This document shows positions 25,914 through 37,600 of a DNA stretch of 64,000 nucleotides, piece after piece. Under the pieces are notes generated by a model. That model made no database searches and was not told the origin of the DNA. It saw only the letters and a program-made list of their open reading frames with translations. The stretch comes from Nomia melanderi (lineage: Eukaryota > Arthropoda > Insecta > Hymenoptera > Halictidae). The position numbers were made by a program, and so were the translations under genes. Every line of letters begins with the position of its first letter. The first letter of the stretch is position 1. Where the stretch lies: the NCBI RefSeq assembly GCF_051020985.1, contig NC_135001.1:13323896-13387895 (forward strand), written 5' to 3'.

Positions 25914-26460
25914 TTAACCCTTGAGTGTCGTAGACGCATATATGTGTTCAACGAAAATCATCGTTGTGAGCTATGTGCGCATACTTGCGTTTTACAATTT
26001 TTTTAATCTCACACGTGCGCTGGTGACAATTATGAGTGTATGTGATTAACCTTTTAGCTACTGTACGCCATTATAGTGGCTTCCGTGTGTATCATCTTTT
26101 TATAGCCGCACAATTCTGTCTTTGTCATTGATAGTTGTGCACATTATAGTTTAATCTAACGTAATTGCACAGTGGAAAATTTTATCAATCTCAAATCGTA
26201 GTGTTACACTTATGATACGCAGAACGCGTCAAACCTTGCTGTACAAATGTAAAGCTTCGCGGCTAGTTTCGTCGTAGCTAAAAGGTTGATATACGCGTTT
26301 CTTAGCATTGCTCAATTTCGTTAATCTGAGGAATTACAATTTAATTACAACTTAATTCATTGTATGAAGTAACATAATTCATCGATTTTCAGATGAGCAA
26401 CGAAATATTCTGTCCGCGCGGAACGTTCTGGCTGGGAATAGTCAGCGCTCAAAGGGTTAA
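25914..26460. mobile_element. TTAA-bounded element, family E, interrupted (547 bp)
   Basis: The left end TTAACCCTTGAGTGTCGTAG and the right end on the reverse strand TTAACCCTTTGAGCGCTGAC share TTAACCCTT(T)GAG.G, with TTAA outermost. A second TTAA element (26046-26289) sits inside, so the original was about 300 bp. No coding capacity. Confidence 0.6.
26046..26289. mobile_element. Nested TTAA-bounded MITE, family F (244 bp)
   Basis: The left end TTAACCTTTTAGCTACTGTA and the right end on the reverse strand TCAACCTTTTAGCTACGACG share AACCTTTTAGCTAC exactly. The right TTAA has become TTGA. It lies within the family E element, which gives an insertion order of E first, F later. Confidence 0.65.
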
Positions 26461-27002
26461 GTGCAAAATTAAATAATTATTATAAAATGTATTTTACAAA
26501 ATCTATGAAACAGTATGTCCTTGAAATTTATTATTCCGTGGTACCAAACTCAGCCATAATGAAATTTATTTTAAATACAAACAGTTCAGAGCTAATGAAA
26601 CGCGTTACTGATAAAATCTTAAAAAATTCGGAAAGTGTAGTTAATCGACTTGGCCAATGAGCGGCTCCATTGTCTCATGTCAAAAGTTATTCATATCATA
26701 TTTACACAGTAAACTCTAGGACAACCAAGCTTCGAGTCGTTATCCGAGGAGATCCACGGAGCTTAGCATCTGAATAATTATTAATATTTTCTTCAAACCA
26801 AAAGCATCTGTACAGTAACAATCTTGAAAGTGTATAATCGACAATAAATAATTTTATGAAATTTTTTGAAACGATAGAATTCATGTTTTCTTCAAATGTC
26901 TGATGCGGAACACTCGCCACGTTGGGTTCAGAAAGACCCCACCCCCCTCCCCCCGGTTGTCCTAGGGTTAAAACATAGTAAACAAATGAAAAAGAATTTT
27001 AC

Positions 27003-27118
27003 CTTAATGTCATGTGCGTATGATATTTTGATATAGCCAAAGCGACAATAAGGTGTACAAACGCCGAGTATATGTTAATATCACCATAGCAACAGTAATC
27101 AGCAGTGTCACATATACA
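27003..27118 (-). repeat. Dispersed repeat, inverted relative to 36210
   Basis: The reverse strand aligns with 36210-36320 over about 110 bp, including GTTGCTATGGTGATATTAAC against GTTGCTATGATGATATTAAC and TCGCTTTGGCTATA against TCGCTTTGGTTATA. It ends exactly where the Tc1-like element at 27117 starts. Confidence 0.7.
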
Positions 27119-27688
27119 CTGTCGGTCCAAAGTTATGAACCATTTGATATGTCAAAAATAAAAAATTATATATTTTACAACTACATCAAATAAAATAATT
27201 AAAGATTATATACATTTACATCTGTCTAATACGCATATATCCACGTTTCTTTATTATGCGCATAGAATTTTCAAATAAAAGTTGTTTACAAAAATGGAAG
27301 TTTTCCTTTAAACCGATGTATCGGCCTCAAATGATGAATCGGCAATCTAATTCTTATCTGGTTGTTTCCTCGTATTTAGTTTTTATAACTCAGGCTTAAT
27401 TTCTTTGCGTAACTCTTGCTCGTTGGTAAATTGTGAAGTTTGATATTTAATATGAAACTTTGTATAATACATCAATACGTGAAATACTGAAATAAAATAC
27501 TTTTATTCCTCAATTTGCGCGCAGTTTCTCGTCAAATTAGTTTCAGAAAATGTCGTCTGTATCTCATCAGAAAATGTTGAGTATTTCCAGTGAAACATTT
27601 CTGGAGTACAAAAGGTTAACACTGCGACGAAGAAATTATTACTAAATTACCGTTTGGACTTCCGGCGTAACTTTTTGATCAGGGACTG
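27117..27688. mobile_element. Possible Tc1-like element (572 bp)
   Basis: The left end CACTGTCGGTCCAAAGTTAT and the right end on the reverse strand CAGTCCCTGATCAAAAAGTT are loosely similar (CA.T..C, then TC.AAA and GTTA). TA flanks both ends. No transposase frame is seen. The termini are diverged, so the call is tentative. Confidence 0.4.
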
Positions 27689-27959
27689 TATAACTACCCT
27701 AACGTTAACGAACAAACGCATTATAAATCATGAAACAATTTCGACTTACTCATAGACTCATACACTCCTTCATTCCATCGAGTACCGAAAGGCTACGATT
27801 CCAACCTGAAAGCAACGAAAACCAACGAAAACTAACGAAGCACTTAACGAAATTCCTCGAAACAAAATCCAGGCCTGAAGGGGTTAAGCCAGGTTATAAA
27901 GAGGGAACGCAAAACCTTATTCGTTATCACGGAAAACGGTACAGTATCCCGTTTTCCGC

Positions 27960-28540
27960 TTCCTCCAGTCTCACGTAACGAATTAAGCACCTGTAGTACG
28001 TGGGATTAGAAGGTTTCGGCTGACATGCCCATATCTCCCTCTTCTCCTCCTTGTCCCTCCTTTCTCGCGTCTTTCTCCCTCTCGTGATCCTTCTCCACGG
28101 TTCCTCTCCCTTTCCCGTTCCCGGCAGCCTCTTTGTCCTTTGCCTCCCTCCCCGTCTAGCCAACCCCTCCGTCTCGGTCATTCTGTTTCTCTCGCTCCCC
28201 TCCAGCCAGCCAACCACCCTCTCGCTCGCTCTCCCCCTTTTTCTCTCTGCCTCCCACTAGCTCCCGGTCTCTTTTCCTCCTTCTGTTTCCCAGTCGCTTG
28301 ACACATTCGCGCGGAGAAAATGCAGCGAGTTCTCCCGTGGCACGTATATATAGGAAGGGAACGGATGTCTGGTGTGTAAGGAACCGCTAAAATGGTGTTC
28401 GCTCTTATCCGAAGATCTAGAGCGGCGATGCGAAGAGAGGCACGCGGAGGGCTATACGTAAGGTAAAAGGGGACTCATGACTGGTTGGTCCGACGGTCGG
28501 TTGGTTGGTTCGTTGGTTGGTTGGTTGGTTGGTTGGTTGG

Positions 28541-28571
<31 letters not shown>

Positions 28572-29240
28572 CTTCGTCGTTGTTGTTGTTGGCTGTCTGG
28601 TTGGGTTGGTTAGTGCCGTTACCAGAAAGAGGCCACCTAGGCTCGCCGACTTAAACCTCGAACTTTCTTCGTAATGAGACACCAGCCCGCAAAATGACAA
28701 ACGTAATTAAAGCAGACATATATACCGAGAGGTCAGATATTTCTGTCTCCCTACCACTGGTCCTCTTGGACCCAACGAGGAAACGCAGGGAGACACCGGC
28801 GCTGCCCAAAGATTTTCACAATGAGAAACGCGTCGCTGCTCTTTTGCTCGTCACTGGCGTGCCACGGTTCACGGAATGTACTCCTCGGGATCGGTACGTC
28901 CGGGCCCATTCAGACGCTTCTGCCAGTCATTTCGGGATCGCAATCCCTGCGCTCTGTTATTCGTCACGGTGTCCCCGTAATTTTATCTGGCACGGCGATC
29001 TTCTCGTCCCATCGACGTAATTTAATCACCTGCGCCCCTCTTCCGCCGGGTTCGTTTCGTCAACCCGAATTGTTGTATAACAGGTACCAACTTGTAATGC
29101 GGGGAAGAAGGTGTCGACGACTGAACGATGCCACGAGCGACATTTCACTGATGTTTTCGTGTTCGAGGAATGTCTTTGATCTGCGGCTAGATGGTGAAAA
29201 GCGGGTGACTGCTCGGATTTTACGTAATCAGTTTATCTAG
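27960..29240. other. Pyrimidine- and CpG-rich island
   Basis: A long CT-rich stretch (28020-28300) leads into CpG-richer DNA and the GGTT microsatellite. Frames up to 139 codons (28821-29240, plus) have no recognisable domains. It could include a promoter or untranslated exon of an unseen transcript. Confidence 0.4.
28483..28610. repeat. (GGTT)n and (CGTT)n microsatellite
   Basis: Tandem GGTT units run from about 28490, switch to CGTT/TTCG units at about 28545-28570, then GTT units. It yields spurious Val/Gly/Ser-rich and Thr/Asn-rich frames. Confidence 0.9.
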
Positions 29241-31290
29241 AAACGTAATAAACTGACACTGTTTACAGATAAACATAATTTGCTCGTTTAACAAATTGTT
29301 TTCTACTCTATTCTTCAGAAATAATGTAAACGCAACAGAATTTTGTGCTTGGAAATGTGTTTAAGAATTTTTGAATATAAGAGAAATGCTATGGAAAATC
29401 CATTTGTAAGTGCGAGTAGTTTATTTGGTGATATTACATTTTACATCTAGAAAACATAGCATATTCCAATCATTCATCTCTATAGACACAGATCTCCATC
29501 GTTGATTCAATGTCATTTTATACCTCGTTAATAGATAAGAAAATATTTGTTACAATCGCTTTAATGGAATCTCTGCTGTAATTGAAATACTTTAACCAAT
29601 CTCTGCTTTAATGAATTACTCTGATTTCTCTGCAAAACTCTGTGACAGGTGCCGCAACGAAGGTTTATCAGTTTTCTCCTCTCCGAAACAAAATAAAGTT
29701 TTCACTAGTGATTGCAACGGAACATACTTCTTGCAAAGCAACGGTCCGCATGAAATGAACACCAAGTAAGGACAATTGTATCGAGGCTTAATCTTAACAA
29801 CGGGTCATAAAGATGCAGGCCATCCTGATATCTTGAGGTGCGAAACCGATGATCGCGAAACGTAAACTGTCCTGTTGTAACAAAGAATAACCCTTCTCGG
29901 TCAGAATTGTCACTGCTGTAAGACCAGAGCCTGGTGTCCCTACTTTGAGATTTCAAAAATTCAATTTTCTGTTTCTTGCAGTTTCTTATGGTCTTATAAC
30001 TTGAAATTATATTCTTGATATTTATTTGCGAGCTTTATTACGAAACGTGTTTTACATAATCCAAAATAAGAAGCAAACTTTAAATACACTTGATTTTCGA
30101 AACGACATTTTTCTGTAAACCAGTTAATCGATTTGCTGCGAATTTCTTTAGTAAAAATACTTTTTATCGTATAAACCATAACTAACACTGAGGTAGGCTT
30201 TGAAAAAAAAGGCAAACAAAAATAGAAATCTACCTTTTCAAACGATGTTTTCTTTTGTATTTCTCTTTATGTTTTATTTGAGTTAGTTCAAACGACAGTC
30301 ACACTTGTGTAAATACATTTCTTTATGTTTCTAGAGTATTTTAAACGGGAACTCTACAACAAAATTTATGATAACGATTACTCTTTTAACCTTCTCGTAT
30401 TTTATAGATTTTAAGGGAATTTGGTTCACTCGATATGTTGTCATAAAAATCAACTTTCAAGTATGAACAAAGAAGTATGTCACTAATATTTGTCTGATGC
30501 CTTAATCAAAGCGCCTATCAGTATGTTTTAATAGAGCTACTATAATCTAAGACAAAATCATAACTTATACATCAACAAATTTCTGTAATGTTCGTTAAAA
30601 ATTGACAAATAAATCCACAAACTTTGAATTTGACTTACTTACTAGTTTCGCATGAAAAGTTCCCAGACTTTGTATTATATTATTTTTCAACGGTCAAAGC
30701 AGGCGCATAGATCCTTTAAGATACGTCTTCTAGGGTCGCATCAAATCCAAGTGACTCAGTAATTCATTCATGTTTTTCGTAATACTGATGATATTTTGGA
30801 CATTACTCGAAACGGAATATAATATACCCACCGAATATGTAGATTCAGAAACGGTTACAATATCGAAAATGCGAGGTTCACTCGATCAATCTGCAACTCT
30901 TTCCGGCAATCAGAAATTCAACCTTGCCCCATTTTACTCCTCCTCTAGAAACAACAATGGAAACGCAATGGTACAACACATTTCACTTTTTCGCAACGTG
31001 TGTACCAGGGGAGCCTAAAAGTATTGCGCGATTTCCTTACGTCTTGGCGCGAGAGAACTTGCCACGTAGACACAATGTAGATTGGGTTTGGCCGTGTACC
31101 GTAAAAGCGTAATTATCATCTTTCGAAACGAGCCTACGTCTTTCGAGAAACATCGGCCTATTTCCTTCACAAAAAGTACCGTAATCTACGACTACATGGT
31201 GATACCGTTTCCTCGTGTATTTTTGGCGGAAATGGTCCTTTCAAAGGAATCATTCTGAGAATTACTCCGGTATTGAATAGAAATAATTGT
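29240..31290. other. AT-rich stretch, no gene
   Basis: Nothing recognised; short frames only. Confidence 0.45.
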
Positions 31291-31571
31291 TAACCGTTGC
31301 CCTATGATATCGTGTCAGATTCGCGATGAAAATTTTAAACTGATTTGGACAAATCGGAATGTTATTTACTTTGTTTTGTATACAACATTTCGAATTGTCC
31401 AATTCAGTTTAAAAGGAATATTCTTATAAGAGTAAGAATGGTTTGTTGTATCACTCATAACTTATAAGTTATAAGCAGATTTTTTCCTAGATTCATAATT
31501 CTTAAAATATAATGACTTTCTGTTATTCAGCGAATAAAAATTTATAATTAGTCTAGTAACACTTTGGGGTT
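31290..31571 (-). mobile_element. Diverged family B copy 3 (inverted)
   Basis: It begins TTAACCGTTGCCCTATGATA and continues with ATTCGCGATGAAAATTTT and TTTGGACAAATC, which match the reverse of the right-hand part of the copy at 13383-13637. The far end is uncertain; TTTGGGGTTAG near 31562-31571 may be the decayed terminus. Confidence 0.5.
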
Positions 31572-32477
31572 AGGAGGATTTAAAATTGTCCTACTTTTTT
31601 GTTGACAGTTAATGCATGGTGGGATATTTTTTAACCCACCAAATTTAATTGAAATTACTTATACTCCTACAAAATTCCGAGATTTTTGTTCCTTTAAAAT
31701 TGCGTGTACTTAAGGGAAGTTAGAGATATAAGTATCTGATTTATTAAATACTATAATTAAAACAATTCATATCATTTTTTAAAATATTGGTTTTTGCGAG
31801 AAGGAGTTTAATATTACTTTAAGGGTTTATTATATATTATATAATAATATATTATTTTATTAACAGACATTTTAGAAGTTACTCCGTTTTAAAGTCACAA
31901 ATGTTACTGTTCCAAGGTATTGTTAATACAAATGACATTTTATTAGCATAATTGTATTGTATTATACGATGATTGTAATTGTGTTGTTTCAAATCTTATT
32001 TACCGAGCTGGAATTCCATTAAATTTTTATAAAAGGAGGAATATATGAAAATAGAAAATTATGTTAATTATGGAAAAATGATGTCTTTGTTCTCTACAAA
32101 GAAAGATAACACGTAAAAAAACCTCAAGACACATACAATGAAATATCAACAAACAGGTTAATAAAATGACGAGTCCGAAAAATTTAAATAAAAATTAATA
32201 AACAATTGTGCAATTTCGTAATACTTTATTGTAGTATATTCTAAACACTTTCCAGGTAAATAGGTTAAATTTTCCAATGAAAAATTTAAATCTTTGAATG
32301 TACAAAATTATTTGAATGATCACAAGCACTATTATAAAATACCACATGTCAACGTTAAACGTTTAACACATTCCTGACCAACGTCACATGCTTGTAACGT
32401 TCAACATGTTGTACCTTGCGTGAAGGAAATTAAATTACTTTCACGTGCGTTATTATCTAAAATCATAACGTATGGTG
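31572..32477. other. AT-rich stretch, nothing recognised
   Basis: No gene or clear repeat is seen. Confidence 0.45.
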
Positions 32478-32680
32478 TACAGTGTAAAAAGTTCTCGAGA
32501 TCTTCCTCTCAGACTTTGCTTGCATTTTATAAAGATGATTCGTCGCATTTAACAGTAGAACTACCAGACCCGTCAAAATGGCGGGTTTTAATTTTCTTAT
32601 TTTGCAATTATTAACACGTTGAATGCCATGTAGGTCACCGGTGACATCTAACTAAATCGGATTACTATAGTTTACTCAAT
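32478..32680 (+). repeat. Direct repeat, copy 2 (pair at 17636)
   Basis: Same orientation and block order as 17636-17840. The right part overlaps the left end of the family G element at 32611. Confidence 0.85.
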
Positions 32681-32853
32681 TAAACGATGATTATTTGAAA
32701 AAATTCTTATATTATAAATAATGCTACCTAATGCGGTGACATTCAGCTGGATGAACGTGCAATAATAATGCAATTCAATAAAATGTTTTAATATTATATT
32801 TTTTCCAATTTGTGTATTTGCTCTATGAAATCGTACGGCATTCAATGTGTTAA
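32611..32853. mobile_element. TTAA-bounded MITE, family G (243 bp)
   Basis: The left end TTAACACGTTGAATGCCATG and the right end on the reverse strand TTAACACATTGAATGCCGTA match at 17 of 20 positions, with TTAA outermost. No coding capacity. The sequence beyond the right end (to about 33015) resembles the right part of the element at 9812-10015. Confidence 0.75.
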
Positions 32854-33540
32854 TACTTGAAAAGTATTAAACAATTCGAAATGATTCTAAGAATAAATAG
32901 CTTCATTTGAATAGTATAATAAATACACGAAGAAACCAAAAAAGATATGTTATTACAATTTTTATAAAGATTATATATTGATCATATTAAATGTTAGATA
33001 GTTCTAATGCTAACAAAATACTGTAACTACGAAGATTGCCACAGAAACAAATGCTAGTCGCGAACGTGTTATCACCTTCAGTGTCATTTGTAACATGTAT
33101 GGTACATTTTTGTAACAAAATATTTTTACAAGACATGTGATCACAGATGACGTTACACGCTAGAAAACAGTGGAAATGTAAAGAAATTATAATTAAAATA
33201 TACAAAAGTCAACAAAAACTTAATATTTTATTTAAAAAATCAACACACTCTATAACCCTTTAGTTCCTGGTGACATCGTCTTAAAACGTCATATTTCGAT
33301 ATCAGTAAAATGCGAACCAATGCACCAGTCGCGAAGCCACCAGTATAAAATCAATATAGTTGCCCTCTCATTTTTTGACAGTTAGAATAAGCATCTTTCA
33401 TAAAAATATGTATTTTCGTTAAAAATGACAAGTCAATTACCATGTATTGTAAAAACAAATGTATCTTCCTATAAGCTTTCTTTCGATATCTGAAGGGATA
33501 AGCGAAATATTAACTGAAATTTACGGTGACATAGAACGTG

Positions 33541-33763
33541 TTAACGCTAGATTTACGGAACGATCCAATTCGACTCACATTGACTTTTATAAACATTGTT
33601 TGATAAATGTTTGGGTCAACTTTGATCGATGCAGATCCGTAAATAATTATCCTAATTGTCTACTTTTAAACCTCTACTTTCCAAGATTTAAATGAATGAA
33701 TATCGATTCCTCTAAAAACGATAGAATAAACTGTACTGTAAACATCCGTAAGCCTAGTGTTAA
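33541..33763. mobile_element. TTAA-bounded MITE, family H (223 bp)
   Basis: The left end TTAACGCTAGATTTACGGA and the right end on the reverse strand TTAACACTAGGCTTACGGA match at 16 of 19 positions. Right ends of the same type are seen at 13745 (CCTAGTGTTAA). A minus-strand open frame from the adjacent GC patch reads into it (33666-34193) but is probably fortuitous. Confidence 0.7.
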
Positions 33764-33779
33764 AGGCTAAGCCGATAGT

Positions 33780-34470
33780 CACGTTGAAAGGCTGCAGGTG
33801 ATTTGCGCCAAGGATTACCTTGTTTCCCTTTTTCATGAAATATCTATCTTTTCTTGGAAGTGATTCGATTGTTCGCTGGTAAGGTGCATCGATTCGATCG
33901 TCCCGGACGGAAGTACCATCGGAAGATCGTCCACCGTGGTACCCTCCGTGGCTCGATAAGAAGCGCGAGGCGCGCGGGAAATGCCGAACCTTATTTATTG
34001 GCAGCCACGTTTCTGCGTGCGAAACGTTGTGCGTCGGCTTCCACGCGAACCCGGCCGAATACTTTTCTGTGATTCCAGCCATCCCCGAAGCCACGGACCG
34101 CGTTATATACATTCCTCTTTCGATCCTCCAGCAATCTTGCCGATCCTCCTCCACGAACCACCGGCACCCATCTACCCATGGGTGTATATTCACGCGCCGC
34201 GGGAGCTCGCATAAAACTGCTCCCGAGTTTGGTGGGGTCAGAGATCACGTTACCGACCGATAAAGATCTCACGTGAATGATTGTCGATGATATTTCACTT
34301 AAGGGATCGTCAAAGTCCACGCCGCGCGCACGGGCCTGGTACCAGGAATTTCTCCGGCTGCATCAATCCTCTGCCCTGGTCTCGCTACTCGACTTCATTT
34401 CCGATCGTAGATCATTTTTCACGAGGCGTATTAGAGTCGTCAAACTCGGTATCGAATGAACAATTGAACA
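33780..34470. other. CpG-rich patch
   Basis: GC-rich DNA with overlapping frames on both strands (up to 175 codons). Three plus-strand frames overlap the same bases, which argues that their length comes from base composition. Confidence 0.4.
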
Positions 34471-34737
34471 CCTGAATTCCACAGCAGCGCAAGTCCAGCA
34501 ACTAATATTCCGAGGAAAGCAATGATTTTCGTATATCTTCGCTAATATAATATCGATCTTGATTATTTTTTCTGTGAATATTGATTATACATGTAATTTC
34601 GTTGTGTACACATTTTTAATAATATTAGATCACTGACTTTTGTTGTAAAGAGACTTGAAAACCCGTGGAGGTGTACTGGTTTGGAAATGATTTATTATTA
34701 CTATTGTTCATCTTCTTAACAAGTTAGACGATAAATT

Positions 34738-34885
34738 GTTTTTAGTAGAAACATAAACAAAAGGAAAGACAACAATTGAAAAACCGATTAATCGAATAGT
34801 ATAAATTAAATGGACGACAGAAAATGCAGAATTTTAAATCAGATTTAGTACCGGCTATTTGACTGGTTGCGGTACGTTTAGTGTT
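34738..34885 (+). repeat. Dispersed repeat, family of 6200-6335
   Basis: It shares ordered blocks with 6200-6335 and 14277-14340 and ends in GTACGTTTAGTGTTAA. Confidence 0.55.
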
Positions 34886-35577
34886 AATATGTAATAGAAA
34901 TTAAAATTTGTATTGATTAGTATACAACATGTTCTCCTTAATTTTTTTGTAGTTTCAGTACGCAAGAAAGTTACACGGGTAATGTATTGTACAATATACC
35001 ATACTGACATTTTTATGTCCACCAAAAACACTAACCAAAATGAAAACTTTGACATGATTGTCACAAAACCATTCGTAACTAGCTATGCAAACTGTATCAG
35101 TGCTGAATAGAATTCAGTTACCGCGTTCAAGAACTGAACCACGTTGTACATTAATAAATTATGCACATTAGTTCAGATTAATCCTTTGCAATCCTGTATC
35201 AAGGCTCTCAACATTGAATTTTATTGCAATAGCTGGGAGTTTCATAAATTTTTACTATAATTATTCGCAATATCATAATCCTATTACGTGAAATGTCTGT
35301 ATCTATAAATACAATTTAAATGCTTTTCGAATATTATGTTAATTAAAATTCCACAATAAAAAAACCAAGAACTTCTCCTGTCGTAATGATTCCAACACAC
35401 ATATTTAACGGTTTAATATGAAAAACCACTGCATGCGTTTCATTCCTTTAATTCGGACCTTCATTTTCATCCTTGAGATCATTCAAAGGAACAGAACCGT
35501 ACCTCAACCTAGATCTTGTAAAATGCCGACATTTGCAAGTAATTAACATTGTTATCCTGACAATTTACGACACAGTG

Positions 35578-35591
35578 GCGCCACCTATTGC
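35578..35591 (-). promoter_or_regulatory. Candidate CTCF-like site
   Basis: The reverse strand reads CAATAGGTGGCGCC, containing AGGTGGCGC, the core of the insect CTCF motif. Motif match only; occupancy cannot be judged from sequence. Confidence 0.35.
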
Positions 35592-36000
35592 AAATTAAGA
35601 GAAAATTTCAATTGCATCCAGTCGCGGTATCGCCTCGTACGCAACGAAGAGGTCGCGAGCTGTTTTTTTTTTCCTTCGTTCTTCGTGTTTTCTTTTCACC
35701 GACACACGTTTCGCGTTCTCGTACGGCGGAGCGTTTGCCACGGCAGCGGTGGGGTTTCACCGTGCCGTTTAATTAACTAAACGTAGCATAGGCCGATAAA
35801 CGGCACGTATCGACAATAAACTTACCACCGCCTTCGACGATGCTGATAACACTCTATCATGGCTGGCCCCTTACCCACTGTTATGTCAGTAGCCGCGGTT
35901 CAAAAGCACCTTCACGCCCACGTTCCTCTATACACCGGCGAAAGAAGGAAAGTACACGCATATGCCGCCGATCGTGCACGGCATTCGTCAGAGACGACAA
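35592..36000. other. GC-richer patch
   Basis: A short patch with antiparallel frames of 60-104 codons; nothing recognised. Confidence 0.35.
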
Positions 36001-36005
36001 CATAC

Positions 36006-36054
36006 TGTACTTGAAACAACGATTTTCAGCCTTTGACCTTGACGTCTTCCTTAC
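36006..36054 (+). repeat. 49-bp near-identical repeat, copy 1
   Basis: It matches 37052-37100 at 46 of 49 positions. It contains TTGACCTTGACGTC, i.e. on the reverse strand GACGTCAAGGTCA: a CRE-like half-site fused to a TCAAGGTCA nuclear-receptor (ERR/SF-1) half-site. Confidence 0.8.
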
Positions 36055-36209
36055 GAAGCGAAAATTTTTGTATACCCGTCCCTTCATTTTTACGCAGCAC
36101 TCTTTCACAGAATATTGTTTACATGCAATATCAGTTTACGCGATCCAAATTTAATGTCATTATTATTGTTTTATTGTTAACACGTTAACAAGTTCATGAT
36201 CACGCGTCA

Positions 36210-36320
36210 TTTATGTTTGACACTGTTGATTACCGTTGCTATGATGATATTAACATATATTTGCCGTATGGTATACTTTATTTTCGCTTTGGTTATACAA
36301 CATTGTATACATATATATAT
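36210..36320 (+). repeat. Dispersed repeat, inverted relative to 27003
   Basis: It aligns with the reverse strand of 27003-27118; it ends in an AT dinucleotide run at about 36308-36326. Confidence 0.7.
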
Positions 36321-37051
36321 ATATATGACATTTATGTAAAATGCTTTGTTTGGTTTGTTTACTATGTTTTGAATGTGTAAAAATTATATGAATAATATTG
36401 CAATAAAGGCACGGTCCACAGTGTGGGTACTTCAAATTCGACGGTCAAACGGGGAGCTCTTTACGCGTTGTTTTCCATTTAGGAGACGTGTAAACATTGC
36501 ATTTGTACGGAATAAACAGACATGACTGAAAAAGTCCTTTCTTGTTCGCAATGCTTTAATGAAATTCGTTACAAAGGACAGGAACAAATTTTTTAATGTC
36601 ATCTGATTTGTAAAATATTGTTTCTCAGATTTGATACCGTCGGTCCCTAAGGTCCGATGCCGCACTCAGTGTGTTAACATTAAAACCATCAGATGAGTGA
36701 AAGGAACCCATTCCTGATGTTTTGTTTTTGCAATTATTAAAAATATTGCAGATATTTCTCTAAGAAGTTGTTAAAGAAATTGATTTATCAATACGCAAAG
36801 TGACTTGTGGATGAGTTAACATCTCAACAGACGTACTCTTAGAGCTTTTATAGAGGAATTTGAAAAAGTGAATTTAACTGCTGGTAGTTATAGTTCAGCT
36901 ATGTGAAATAAGTATGTATTTCCAACACTTGTACCAACCTTCTTTCTAATATTTTGTTTTCATTTGTACTGACAGCCTCTATTTGCGCGATTTTCATTCG
37001 CATAAAAGATATCCGCGTGGAACGGATACTCTGCGTAAATGGAGGGATGAG

Positions 37052-37100
37052 TGTACCTGAAACAACGATTTTCAGCTATTGACCTTGACGTCTTCCTTAC
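37052..37100 (+). repeat. 49-bp near-identical repeat, copy 2
   Basis: The second copy of the segment at 36006-36054. Similarity weakens right after it (TGCGCGCAAATTTCTGTA against GAAGCGAAAATTTTTGTA). Confidence 0.8.
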
Positions 37101-37299
37101 TGCGCGCAAATTTCTGTAATTACTGTCCGGCAAATGACCCCGTTACCAAACATACACGGGAGGCGAGTCTAATATTCGGACGTTATGCAATTTTCACTTT
37201 GTTACACGGTAATTTTCCTTGTGATCGTTCGAGGAAGAAGCATATTTGGTTTTGTGTAATCTTACAATATTCAGTTTGCTTACCACTAGATTTACAGAC

Positions 37300-37600
37300 G
37301 TTTACTATACAATTTATTCTATTGCTTCTAGAAAAATTGATATTCGTTCATTTAGATTTTAGAAATCAGAGATTTATAAGTAGACAATTAGGACAGGTAT
37401 TTGCGCATCTTCATCAATTAATATCGATCCAAATATTTACCATATAATATTTATAAAAGTCAGTATGAATCAAATTGGCTCCTACGTCAATTGCCTTCAC
37501 ATCGCCCAAACTTGGATGACACCATTTTCTACATATTTTTAAACATTCATTTTCCTGGTGACGCATCGAACGAACCGAATTTTATTGGATGTACAAGATA
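37300..37600 (+). repeat. Dispersed repeat related to 22361-22560
   Basis: It carries the same GATGACACCATTTTCTA, TTTCCTGGTGACGCATCGAA and ATATTTACCATATAA blocks as at 22.4 kb, rearranged and diverged. Confidence 0.5.

Noticed and set aside
28821..29240. 139-codon plus-strand frame
   Set aside because: No domain, and another plus-strand frame in a different phase overlaps it; no splice or start context.
33666..34193. 175-codon minus-strand open frame
   Set aside because: Its C-terminal third is read through the family H MITE, and three plus-strand frames overlap the rest; openness follows GC composition.
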